Source: an uncultured Clostridia bacterium
Lineage (GTDB): Bacteria > Bacillota > Clostridia > Lachnospirales > Anaerotignaceae
DNA: 6,244 bases
Direction of reading: 5' to 3'
Assembly: GCA_958420075.1 (NCBI GenBank)
Contig: CATZIM010000113.1
Span: 1 to 6,244 of the forward strand
Under the pieces are notes generated by a model. That model ran no database searches, was not told the DNA's origin, and saw only the letters and a list, made by a program, of their open reading frames with translations. Each line of letters begins with the position of its first letter. Position 1 is the first letter of the stretch. This document shows, in pieces, positions 1-5,633 of the stretch. The position numbers and the translations under genes were made by a program.

Positions 1-2
1 AG

Positions 3-296
3 TATCTGTCATTGCAGCAGAAATATTATGACGAAGGCAATGTTCCCGAAACCGTAAAATATGCGCTGCAGTTCGATAAGTGTATCGTAACAGGAACCAA
101 AAACTCCTATTTGATTTCCATGTATGAACACATCGAAGATATTTTCTATCTCATGGCACTGCACAGCAACCAGAGAGGCGAAGATGACCGCCACAACAAC
201 TTCACAGAACACAAAATGATCCTCAAAAGCATTCAGGAACATGATGTAGCGGCTCTGCACAAATGGCTTGGGATTCATTACGACAAACATCTGTAA
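3..296 (+). CDS. GntR/FadR-family transcriptional regulator, C-terminal fragment (FCD domain)
   Basis: This is the last 97 residues of a protein whose start lies left of the window; the frame is open to the edge. The sequence is almost entirely helical and fits the end of an FCD domain, the all-helical ligand- and metal-binding domain of FadR-type GntR regulators. There is an Asn-containing helix around 'GTKNSYLISMYEHI', then 'TEHKMILKSIQEHDVAALHKWL', matching the family pattern of a His followed by an 'I..AI..gD...A' helix, and a final His-rich helix 'GIHYDKHL'. In this family such His residues often bind a metal next to the effector. The N-terminal winged helix that would bind DNA is not in the window, so neither the operator nor the effector can be inferred. 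The gene converges on the - strand genes and ends 20 bases before a shared terminator. A DNA-binding role is inferred from the family; another FCD-like helical protein is possible. Confidence 0.75.
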   Translation, partial: YLSLQQKYYDEGNVPETVKYALQFDKCIVTGTKNSYLISMYEHIEDIFYLMALHSNQRGEDDRHNNFTEHKMILKSIQEHDVAALHKWLGIHYDKHL

Positions 297-316
297 ACCA
301 AAACATATGACCATAC

Positions 317-355
317 AAAAAGGGCATTTCCCATGGATGGGAAAACGCCCTTTTT
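317..355. terminator. Bidirectional rho-independent terminator between convergent genes
   Basis: The outer stem pairs GGGC (322-325) with GCCC (347-350). A small asymmetric bulge follows, then TTTCCC (327-332) pairs with GGGAAA (339-344) around a 6-base loop. The stem is flanked by five A (317-321) and five T (351-355), so it has a U-tract in both directions. It lies 20 bases after the + strand regulator and 40 bases after the - strand DUF4179 gene, and can terminate both. Confidence 0.88.
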
Positions 356-394
356 GTCATGTGTAACAGGATTTCCTCCCATCACTTCGTTTCT

Positions 395-1861
395 TTATTT
401 CACACTTCCCGGTTCTTCCAAAACCAAAGCATAATCATCGACAATCCAATAATAAGGATCATACAGCTCCAGTGTCACTGTTTCATTGGTACTGCCCACC
501 AATGTATGAAAACGGAATTTGCCATCCTCGTCTGGATAAATTTGCTGGGGATGTCCATCCAGACTGCCCTTTACTTCCATAAATACACCGTAAAGCTGGC
601 GTTTGCCTTCATTAGGCGTGATGGTATAAGTGATTTCCAGATCTTTTGCTTCCGCAACAATCTCTTCACCGGCTGCATTTTGTCCAGACAACTCGATTCT
701 CTCTCCTTTTACCCTTTCAAATGTGACTGTACCATAAGGAAATTCCACAGTCTGATTCAGGGAACGGATGGATTCCGGCATGGGGATTTCCACAGTTTCC
801 CGTTCTTTGCCCACGCCTGTCAAAGGTGACATATGGAACGTGATGGGAAAATCTTCCGCTGTACCGTCCAATAACATCCGTCTACCGTTTTCCACTTCTT
901 CCTGCCCTCTGTAGCGCATTCTTTCGCCATCCTTATTGGTCACATACAACATGTCCTGAAATTTTTCCTGGGTAATGTTGTCAAGATTCTGGCATCCATA
1001 AGGCATCGGCATGAGGCGGAACATAAAATGGTCATCAAAATCAGGCAATGTTTCATCCGTAAGTACATAATATTCCAGCCAAACGCCCTGTTCTGCCACA
1101 TCTGCTTTGGCTGTGATGGTAATGCCGTTTTGTGTCTGGCTTGCACCAATGTTTTCCGGCTGTTCTTTACCTGTATTAGCTGTCAGTCGGAAAGAAAGCG
1201 TATTTTCCAATCCAGCGATATGCACTGTATAGGTTTGTTCGACATTTTTTACATATCGCTGATAATCTCTCCGATATCGTGTAATCATATAGGTATCATT
1301 TTCATCCTCCGATGTAACCCCTTTGCTGTGCGCCGCCATATCGTGTTCTTCTCCATCATACTCCATGATGAGTGCGTACATTTCCTCTAACTTATCATAT
1401 TTATCCGGCGAATCGTTTTCATATTCTTCTTGTGTCAATTCAGCCAAAATTCCTGTCATCTCCACTTCCATATGGACTGCATGGTTTTCGGCATATACGT
1501 TTTTCAGCCGCACATAAATATCATTTTCTCTAAATTCTCCATTAATGATTTCCGCTTCATAATAAACATTTTCTTCTTCATCCACATACATGCCTGCCCC
1601 CGGCAAATAATGGAACAGCCGCTGAAAAGCCGCCTGAATGGGTTCTCTGCCCACAACGCCCAACACTGCCACCAGACAGATCACCGCTGCTGCAATCTGT
1701 TTCCGGCTAAAGCGTTTTTGTTCTTTTTTCATTTTCTGCAGTGTCTGTTTTTCAATTCTTTTTTTGGTAACTTCGTCCACTTCCGGTAAAGTTTCCGGCA
1801 AGTATTCCGTCAGTTCTTTTTCTTCCAGCTGATCCAGCATTTCTTCCCAATCACCCTTCAT
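395..1861 (-). CDS. DUF4179-type single-pass membrane protein, putative anti-sigma factor/sensor (downstream cassette)
   Basis: This 488-residue protein is predicted to hold the preceding ECF sigma factor inactive at the membrane. Residues 1-54 are charged and cytoplasmic ('DWEEMLDQLEEKEL', then a Lys/Arg-rich helix). Residues 55-70 (QIAAAVICLVAVLGVV) form the one membrane segment, and about 415 residues lie outside. The membrane segment followed by 'GREPIQAAF' and 'LFHYLPG' is typical of DUF4179 proteins, which in Firmicutes often sit beside ECF sigma genes. The extracellular part is rich in predicted beta strands and ends with 'ELYDPYYWIVDDY', possibly an Ig-like C-terminal domain (DUF5643-like). 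No HxxxCxxC zinc motif is visible, so this is not a ZAS-type anti-sigma factor. I chose ATG at 1861 because AAGGAGG lies 8 bases upstream; a GTG at 1870 would overlap that site. The start overlaps the sigma stop by 11 bases. Family and topology are well supported; anti-sigma activity is inferred. Confidence 0.85.
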   Translation of the reverse strand: MKGDWEEMLDQLEEKELTEYLPETLPEVDEVTKKRIEKQTLQKMKKEQKRFSRKQIAAAVICLVAVLGVVGREPIQAAFQRLFHYLPGAGMYVDEEENVYYEAEIINGEFRENDIYVRLKNVYAENHAVHMEVEMTGILAELTQEEYENDSPDKYDKLEEMYALIMEYDGEEHDMAAHSKGVTSEDENDTYMITRYRRDYQRYVKNVEQTYTVHIAGLENTLSFRLTANTGKEQPENIGASQTQNGITITAKADVAEQGVWLEYYVLTDETLPDFDDHFMFRLMPMPYGCQNLDNITQEKFQDMLYVTNKDGERMRYRGQEEVENGRRMLLDGTAEDFPITFHMSPLTGVGKERETVEIPMPESIRSLNQTVEFPYGTVTFERVKGERIELSGQNAAGEEIVAEAKDLEITYTITPNEGKRQLYGVFMEVKGSLDGHPQQIYPDEDGKFRFHTLVGSTNETVTLELYDPYYWIVDDYALVLEEPGSVK

Positions 1862-2387
1862 AACAGACACCTCCTTCCAAGATGGCTTTTACCTTTGCCA
1901 AACTGCGCCGTATTTTCTGATTTACGGTATTTTCCTGTAAGCCATAGACTTCGGCAATCATTTTTGATGGATACCCGAAGTAATATTTCAAAAGCAATAT
2001 TTTTCCATCCGGGTCACCCAAAGCCCGAACTGCATCCAGCAAAATCTGGCGATCCTCCTGCTGCTCCAAGGTATCCTCCGCCGTAATTTCTTCCTGCAGT
2101 GGCAAGGTTTCTTTTCCCGCCAACTTCCGCCAACGGTCAACAGCCTTTCTGCGGGAAAGGACTGCCAAAAATCCCTTAATGCTGCCCCGTTCCAAATCAA
2201 TGGCTGTATATTGATGGTAAAATGCCAGAAACACATCACTGACACATTCTTCGATTTCCTCCGCGGAAAAATCCGCCAATTTCTGTTTGACGATATAGTA
2301 ACATAGCCCCGTATATTCTTTCATGACCAGACGCATGCCGTTTTCCGGTTTTTTCTGCATAACCTGCAGCAGTTCCCTGTCGTCCAT
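1851..2387 (-). CDS. ECF-type RNA polymerase sigma factor (downstream cassette)
   Basis: This 178-residue protein has the two-domain layout of an extracytoplasmic-function sigma-70 factor. Region 2 is about residues 20-90, with the core-binding helix 'DVFLAFY' at 51-57 and the -10-recognition helix running through 'GFLAVLSRRKAVDRWRK' (72-88). A Glu/Gln-rich linker spans about 92-115. Region 4 is about 116-170, with the helix-turn-helix 'IAEVYGLQENTVNQKIRRSLAKV' region at 144-166 reading the -35 element. No region 1.1 or 3 is present. The ATG at 2387 is preferred over an in-frame TTG at 2408: it follows an AAGGGGGG ribosome binding site and aligns exactly with the paralogue at 3990-4526. By my count 137 of 178 residues match that paralogue, and residues 46-74 are identical. 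The gene overlaps the DUF4179 gene by 11 bases and is preceded by a probable ECF promoter. Identity as a sigma factor is secure; the stimulus is unknown. Confidence 0.93.
   Translation of the reverse strand: MDDRELLQVMQKKPENGMRLVMKEYTGLCYYIVKQKLADFSAEEIEECVSDVFLAFYHQYTAIDLERGSIKGFLAVLSRRKAVDRWRKLAGKETLPLQEEITAEDTLEQQEDRQILLDAVRALGDPDGKILLLKYYFGYPSKMIAEVYGLQENTVNQKIRRSLAKVKAILEGGVCYEG
1870..1876 (-). promoter_or_regulatory. Ribosome binding site inside the sigma gene, for the DUF4179 start at 1861
   Basis: AAGGAGG, a perfect anti-16S match, lies within the last codons of the sigma gene and 8 bases before ATG 1861. It decides that start, because the GTG that would give three more residues overlaps it. 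With the 11-base gene overlap, it suggests translational coupling of sigma factor and partner. Confidence 0.85.
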
Positions 2388-2393
2388 GACTGT

Positions 2394-2401
2394 CCCCCCT
2401 T
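2394..2401 (-). promoter_or_regulatory. G-run ribosome binding site of the downstream sigma gene
   Basis: AAGGGGGG sits 6 bases before ATG 2387. It pairs less well with 16S rRNA than the AAGGAGG of the partner gene. The other sigma gene has the same style of site (AAGGGGG), which supports the choice of ATG 2387 over the upstream TTG. Confidence 0.65.
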
Positions 2402-2453
2402 TTTTCAAATTGTAAATGATTCTATATGTAATCTCAAGAATCCCTTCTTATTA

Positions 2454-2486
2454 TACTATTCGTATATGGACAGGGAAAAGTGACAG
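2454..2486 (-). promoter_or_regulatory. Probable autoregulated ECF promoter, downstream cassette
   Basis: Read on the - strand, CTGTCA (2486-2481) is followed by 18 bases and then CGAATAGTA (2462-2454), 66 bases before the sigma ATG. The same two blocks with the same spacing occur before the paralogous sigma gene, while the spacer is unrelated. That pattern points to a -35/-10 pair rather than residual homology. An A-rich stretch immediately upstream could act as an UP element. ECF promoters often have CG in the -10 box, which fits CGAATA. Unlike the other copy, a TATAAT overlaps the 3' edge (2455-2450), but its best -35 at 17 bases is TTTCCC, which is poor. Recognition by the adjacent sigma factors is inferred. 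Confidence 0.75.
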
Positions 2487-2508
2487 GAATTTCATTTTTT
2501 CTATTTTC

Positions 2509-2554
2509 AAAAAGAAAAAACGCCGCATTCTTCTATTTTTTGAAGAATACAGCG
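2509..2554 (-). terminator. Rho-independent terminator of the upstream cassette
   Basis: The arms 2521-2533 and 2542-2554 form a 13-pair stem around an 8-base loop. Two positions that are C/A mismatches on the + strand become G-U wobbles in - strand RNA, so the hairpin is complete only in that direction. A T-rich tract (TTTTTTCTTT, complement of 2520-2511) follows. It starts 12 bases after the DUF4179 stop at 2567 and separates the two cassettes, so each is probably its own transcription unit. Confidence 0.9.
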
Positions 2555-2566
2555 CCTTCATATCAT

Positions 2567-4000
2567 CTATTTCGTTTCATTTGGTGCTTCTATTACCAAT
2601 GTGTAATCATCTACAATCCAATAGTAAGGGTCGTACAGTTCCAGCGTGATTTCTTTTGTTTCTGGGGAAATTTTCACAGGAAAATGATAGGTTCCGTCTT
2701 CTTCCGGGAAAATAGTCAATTCCTCCGCTTCCTTTTCAACCGCTTCCTGCACCTGCATAAACACGCCATACATCTTTCGTTTGCCTTCTTTCGGTTGAAT
2801 GCGATAAATGATTTCCAGTTCCTTAACTCCATCGGCAGGCTGTGTCTGAATCTGTTCCAAAGTCACCGTACCATAAGGAAAGTCAATGGTTTTTGACAAT
2901 TCTGCATTTGTTTCCGGCACAGGAATTTTCACTGTTTCTCTTTCTTCCCCAACACCTGTAAATGCTGCCTGATAAAATGTCAAAGGAAAATCCTCCGCTG
3001 TGCCTTCATAGAGGATTCGTTGCCCGTTTTCCACGTCATCTTTCCAGCGGTGCCCCTTAGGATACAGCATTTCACCTTTTCCGTTCATCACATACCGCTG
3101 CTGATACAATTCCGCTTCGGGAACATCATTCCACCGAAAATAACCATAGGGCAATGTAATGGCAGTAAATCGATAGGTCTCATCTGTTTCTGCCAATCTT
3201 TCATCACTCAAAACATAGTACTCAAACCAGATGCCGTCCTCCGTTACTTCCGCACCTGCTGTGACCGTAATGCCGTTCTTTGTCTGGCTGGCACCGATAT
3301 TCTCCGGCTGAACCATGCCTGTATCCGGTACCAATGTGAAAGATAATACAGAATCAAAACCCGCAATATGCACTTCATAAGTCTGGGCAGGATTTTCCAC
3401 CTGAACTTCGTAGCCCATGGAATACATCACAAATTTTCCTTCATTTCTTGAGCCGCTGTAAGAAACTGCTACATCAGAAAGCACCTGTTCTTTTCCATCA
3501 TAGGACAATGTCATCTGGTATTTTTCTTCCAAAAGCTCCAGATGCTTGCTTTCGGACCTTCCCTCCAGAATACCTTTGCCCAAATCATCCCCTCGGAGTT
3601 CCACTTCCAGTTTTACTGTCTGATTTTCACCATAAACATTTTTCAGACGCACCTTCACACCATTTTCCTCAAAATGATCTGTTATCATTTCCGCCCGATA
3701 CATGGTGTTTTCTGCATCATTGGTATAAATGCCAACTCCCGGCAGATAATGGAATAATTTTTCAAAAGCCGCCTGAATGGGCTCTCTGCCTACAATCCCC
3801 AAAATTGCCACCAGACAAATCACTGCCGCCGCAATCTGTTTTCGGCTTATACGGCTTCGTTCTTTTTGAATCCGCCGTAATGTCCGTTTTTCAATTCTTT
3901 GATAGATGGCGTCATCCAATTCCGGCAGACTTTCCGGCAGGAAATACGCCAATTCCTTTTCTTCCCATAGATCCAGTACTTCTTCCCAATCAGCCCTCAT
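2567..4000 (-). CDS. DUF4179-type single-pass membrane protein, putative anti-sigma factor/sensor (upstream cassette)
   Basis: This 477-residue protein is a paralogue of the one at 395-1861 with the same plan: cytoplasmic N-terminus (1-54), membrane segment at 55-70 (QIAAAVICLVAILGIV), and a large extracellular part. Residues 52-90 differ from the paralogue at only 5 of 39 positions. Outside, identity falls to islands such as 'VRLKNVY', 'QPENIGASQT', 'GTAEDFP', 'FPYGTVT' and the C-terminal 'ELYDPYYWIVDDY'. It lacks about 13 residues that the other copy has after 'FPYGTVT', and its segment after 'VRLKNVYGEN' is poorly alignable. ATG 4000 is chosen because AAGGAGG (4015-4009) lies 8 bases upstream; the in-frame GTG at 4009 overlaps that site. 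The start overlaps the sigma stop by 11 bases, and a strong terminator follows the stop. Like its paralogue it is inferred, not shown, to sequester its sigma factor and sense an envelope signal. Confidence 0.85.
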   Translation of the reverse strand: MRADWEEVLDLWEEKELAYFLPESLPELDDAIYQRIEKRTLRRIQKERSRISRKQIAAAVICLVAILGIVGREPIQAAFEKLFHYLPGVGIYTNDAENTMYRAEMITDHFEENGVKVRLKNVYGENQTVKLEVELRGDDLGKGILEGRSESKHLELLEEKYQMTLSYDGKEQVLSDVAVSYSGSRNEGKFVMYSMGYEVQVENPAQTYEVHIAGFDSVLSFTLVPDTGMVQPENIGASQTKNGITVTAGAEVTEDGIWFEYYVLSDERLAETDETYRFTAITLPYGYFRWNDVPEAELYQQRYVMNGKGEMLYPKGHRWKDDVENGQRILYEGTAEDFPLTFYQAAFTGVGEERETVKIPVPETNAELSKTIDFPYGTVTLEQIQTQPADGVKELEIIYRIQPKEGKRKMYGVFMQVQEAVEKEAEELTIFPEEDGTYHFPVKISPETKEITLELYDPYYWIVDDYTLVIEAPNETK

Positions 4001-4526
4001 GGAAAGCACCTCCTTCCAGAATCGTTCTCACCTTTGCCAGACTGCGCCGCACTTTCTGGTCTACAGTATTTTCTTTCAGTCCAAATATCTCTGCAATCTT
4101 TTTTGTAGGATAGCCAAAATAATACTTCAGGATCACGATTTTTGCATCGGGATCTCCCAGCGCCAACACTGCATCCAGCAATATCTTCCGTTCCTCCTGC
4201 GCTTCCAAAGAAGCCGAAGCAGTGATTTCTTCCTGTAAAGGCAACGTTTCTTTTCCCGCTAATCTGCGCCAACGGTCAATGGCTTTTCTGCGGGAAAGCA
4301 CCGAAAGGAAACCTTTGATGCTGCCACGTTCTAAATCTATGGCTGTGTACTGATGATAAAAAGCCAGAAATACGTCACTGACACATTCTTCCACTTCCTC
4401 CGGCGGAAAATCCGATAATTTTTGTTTCACAATGTAATAACACAAAGCTGCATATTGTTTCATCACCAAACCCATACCATGTTCAGGGTTTTGCCGCATT
4501 ATCCTGAGCAGTTCTTTATCCTCCAT
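3990..4526 (-). CDS. ECF-type RNA polymerase sigma factor (upstream cassette)
   Basis: This protein has 178 residues, the same length as its paralogue at 1851-2387, and aligns without gaps. Region 2 (about 20-90) includes 'DVFLAFY' at 51-57; region 4 (about 116-170) has the helix-turn-helix 'IAEIFGLKENTVDQKVRRSLAKV' area. Residues 46-74 are identical to the paralogue. In the -10-reading stretch 72-88 there are only conservative changes (A/S, V/I, K/R). The probable -35 recognition helix differs by N/D at 156 and I/V at 159. This predicts the same or very similar promoter preference, matching the shared element upstream of both genes. Two adjacent ATGs (4529, 4526) are possible. I chose 4526 because it aligns with the paralogue and gives 7 rather than 4 bases to the AAGGGGG ribosome binding site. 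The DUF4179 partner follows with an 11-base overlap. Confidence 0.93.
   Translation of the reverse strand: MEDKELLRIMRQNPEHGMGLVMKQYAALCYYIVKQKLSDFPPEEVEECVSDVFLAFYHQYTAIDLERGSIKGFLSVLSRRKAIDRWRRLAGKETLPLQEEITASASLEAQEERKILLDAVLALGDPDAKIVILKYYFGYPTKKIAEIFGLKENTVDQKVRRSLAKVRTILEGGAFHEG
4009..4015 (-). promoter_or_regulatory. Ribosome binding site inside the sigma gene, for the DUF4179 start at 4000
   Basis: AAGGAGG lies 8 bases before ATG 4000 and within the final codons of the upstream sigma gene, the same arrangement as in the other cassette. It fixes the start at 4000 rather than the GTG at 4009. Confidence 0.85.
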
Positions 4527-4533
4527 CATCCTT

Positions 4534-4540
4534 CCCCCTT
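4534..4540 (-). promoter_or_regulatory. G-run ribosome binding site of the upstream sigma gene
   Basis: AAGGGGG lies 7 bases before ATG 4526 and 4 bases before ATG 4529. The spacing favours 4526. It resembles the AAGGGGGG site of the paralogous sigma gene. Confidence 0.6.
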
Positions 4541-4593
4541 TTTCCTGTATGATAATATCTTCCCTCCATTTCTTTCAAAATCCTGCTACACCC

Positions 4594-4626
4594 TACTATT
4601 CGCAGAGAAAGTAAAAATTCTGACAG
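4594..4626 (-). promoter_or_regulatory. Probable autoregulated ECF promoter, upstream cassette
   Basis: On the - strand, CTGTCA (4626-4621), 18 bases, then CGAATAGTA (4602-4594), 67 bases before the sigma ATG at 4526. It matches the element at 2454-2486 in both blocks and in spacing, while the spacers (GAATTTTTACTTTCTCTG here) do not match. An A-rich run lies directly upstream (complement of 4631-4643). No TATAAT is present at this copy, so expression probably depends on an ECF sigma factor. Confidence 0.75.
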
Positions 4627-4650
4627 CAAATTTTATTTTTTTTCATTATA

Positions 4651-4690
4651 CAGGCAAAAGAAAAGCCGGAAGTACTTTTCTTCCGACTTT
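4651..4690 (-). terminator. Rho-independent terminator after the YD-motif protein gene
   Basis: Arms 4662-4672 and 4680-4690 form an 11-pair stem with a 7-base loop. The single C/A mismatch seen on the + strand is a G-U pair in - strand RNA, so the hairpin favours that direction. It is followed on the - strand by TCTTTTG, a modest T-tract. The stem begins 9 bases after the stop codon at 4700 and insulates the sigma cassette from upstream transcription. Confidence 0.8.
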
Positions 4691-4699
4691 CTCACGAAT

Positions 4700-5608
4700 T
4701 CAGCATCCTAAAAAATAACGAATTTTCCGTTTTTCTGCCTCTTGTTCATTCTTTCTGCAAATTTCCCCCGGTGTCGCATACCACCCATCAAAATAAATGA
4801 AAATATCCCCCGAACACATGGAACGGAAATAATCCAAAATTTCCAGAAACATTTCTGTAGAAAGAATATCCGTATAAACAGTAACCTGCGCAGACAAATC
4901 ATCCTTGTCGTCTTCGTCTCGTTCTATATGAAAAACTATCCAAGAATACTTTCCTTCTGCCGGTCCTCGCAAAACCCATGGTTTCTGTGAATTTTCCCGG
5001 CAAATCATACAGGAATAAGAGCCATCCTGCAAATAATAACGGATTTTTTCGCCATTTTCTTTGTCAAAGACCGAATAACCAAAAAGGCTTTTCTCTTTTC
5101 CAGATATAACATTTCTGAATGTAACTTTTCTGACTGATGACACATCCTTTTCCCAAAACTCATAAAGTTTAGATGGCAACTCCATGGTTTCTATTTCCGA
5201 AAGAGGTTCCATCTCCAATTGTTCCCCATCATAAAAGGATTTCATGCCTCTTTCGGAATGTTTTCTCTTAACACAAACAAGCCCATTGGTTTCATCATAC
5301 TGAAAATCTGTAATGATCATCGATGGCGTTGTGCATGGAGGTGTCTGTTTTTCCGTCATGTGTATCAAGTTGCCTTTTTCATCATAGGTAAACCGTTTGC
5401 TATATCGAAAATCCCCTTTTGCAAACCTGCCTATCCTATTCCAATATCTTTCATATCGCCAAAACAATCGCCCATGGGTGTCATAAATATTTACGATAAA
5501 TCCATCTTCAAATTCTTTTTTCTCTGTGTTTTTCAGTAGTTTCCATGCACAAAACTCTTTTTTTCGTTTGTTCCAATCAGACTTTGTCATCGTGCGTTTT
5601 CTGCTCAT
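4700..5608 (-). CDS. Hypothetical 302-residue protein with YD-like repeat motifs, probably cytoplasmic
   Basis: I do not recognise a named family. The N-terminus is strongly basic (MSRKRTMTKSDWNKRKK) with no signal peptide, and no membrane segment is visible. Four short motifs resemble the Tyr-Asp beta-hairpin repeats of RHS/YD proteins: 'IYDTHGRLFWRYE' (41-53), 'FTYDEKGNLIHMTE' (73-86), 'FQYDETNGLVCVKRK' (102-116) and a weaker 'VFDKENGEKIRYYLQDGSY' (180-198). An acidic patch, DEDDKDD, is at 231-237, followed by a helix-like segment 'TEMFLEILDYFRSM' (251-264). The protein has eight Cys residues, scattered. ATG 5608 is preferred over ATG 5590: it follows a GGGGGG-containing ribosome binding site 5 bases upstream, whereas 5590 has none. 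It starts 25 bases after the stalk-domain gene, so the two are probably co-transcribed, and it ends at a terminator. It is too small for a full RHS protein; an RHS-derived remnant or an immunity-like protein is conceivable but unproven. Confidence 0.75.
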   Translation of the reverse strand: MSRKRTMTKSDWNKRKKEFCAWKLLKNTEKKEFEDGFIVNIYDTHGRLFWRYERYWNRIGRFAKGDFRYSKRFTYDEKGNLIHMTEKQTPPCTTPSMIITDFQYDETNGLVCVKRKHSERGMKSFYDGEQLEMEPLSEIETMELPSKLYEFWEKDVSSVRKVTFRNVISGKEKSLFGYSVFDKENGEKIRYYLQDGSYSCMICRENSQKPWVLRGPAEGKYSWIVFHIERDEDDKDDLSAQVTVYTDILSTEMFLEILDYFRSMCSGDIFIYFDGWYATPGEICRKNEQEAEKRKIRYFLGC

Positions 5609-5633
5609 CTCTTCCCCCCAACTTTCTAGTCTA

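Larger units (their letters stand above)
395..4626 (-). repeat. Tandem duplication of a promoter-sigma-DUF4179 module
   Basis: Two head-to-tail copies (395-2486 and 2567-4626) share gene order, 11-base overlaps, ribosome binding sites and promoter element; equivalent points are about 2.14 kb apart at the promoter end. At DNA level the best-conserved stretches are the sigma genes and the part of the DUF4179 gene coding for the membrane segment (compare about 1613-1711 with 3767-3865). The extracellular coding regions and the leaders have diverged strongly, so this is an old gene duplication, not a recent repeat or assembly artefact. Confidence 0.85.

Noticed and set aside
359..829. A 156-codon open frame on the + strand just after the shared terminator
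   Set aside because: It starts only 4 bases after the terminator T-tract, is antisense to the DUF4179 gene, and its translation is typical antisense shadow (Cys/Phe/His-rich).
1868..1870. GTG start three codons upstream of the downstream DUF4179 ATG (and its equivalent at 4009)
   Set aside because: In both copies the alternative codon overlaps the AAGGAGG ribosome binding site that is properly spaced from the ATG.
2406..2408. TTG start of the downstream sigma gene, adding seven residues (MKKGGTV)
   Set aside because: Those codons contain the G-run ribosome binding site itself, and the paralogue aligns only from the ATG at 2387.
2418..2442. Inverted repeat GATTCT/AGAATC in the leader of the downstream sigma gene
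   Set aside because: Only 6 pairs with a 13-base loop in an AT-rich leader, and not present in the other cassette; likely chance.
3448..4113. A 221-codon open frame on the + strand across the DUF4179/sigma junction
   Set aside because: It lies wholly antisense to two well-supported genes. Its product is Pro/Phe/His-rich low-quality sequence, and no ribosome binding site or family motif is visible.
395..4626. Possibility that the repeated cassettes are a mobile element or assembly duplication
   Set aside because: No terminal inverted repeats, transposase or target-site duplication is visible, and the copies are too diverged to be an assembly artefact.
4527..4699. Possible small RNA or riboswitch in the gap between the YD-motif gene and the upstream sigma gene
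   Set aside because: The gap is explained by a terminator, an A-rich promoter-proximal tract, the ECF-like promoter and a short leader; no further conserved structure is evident.
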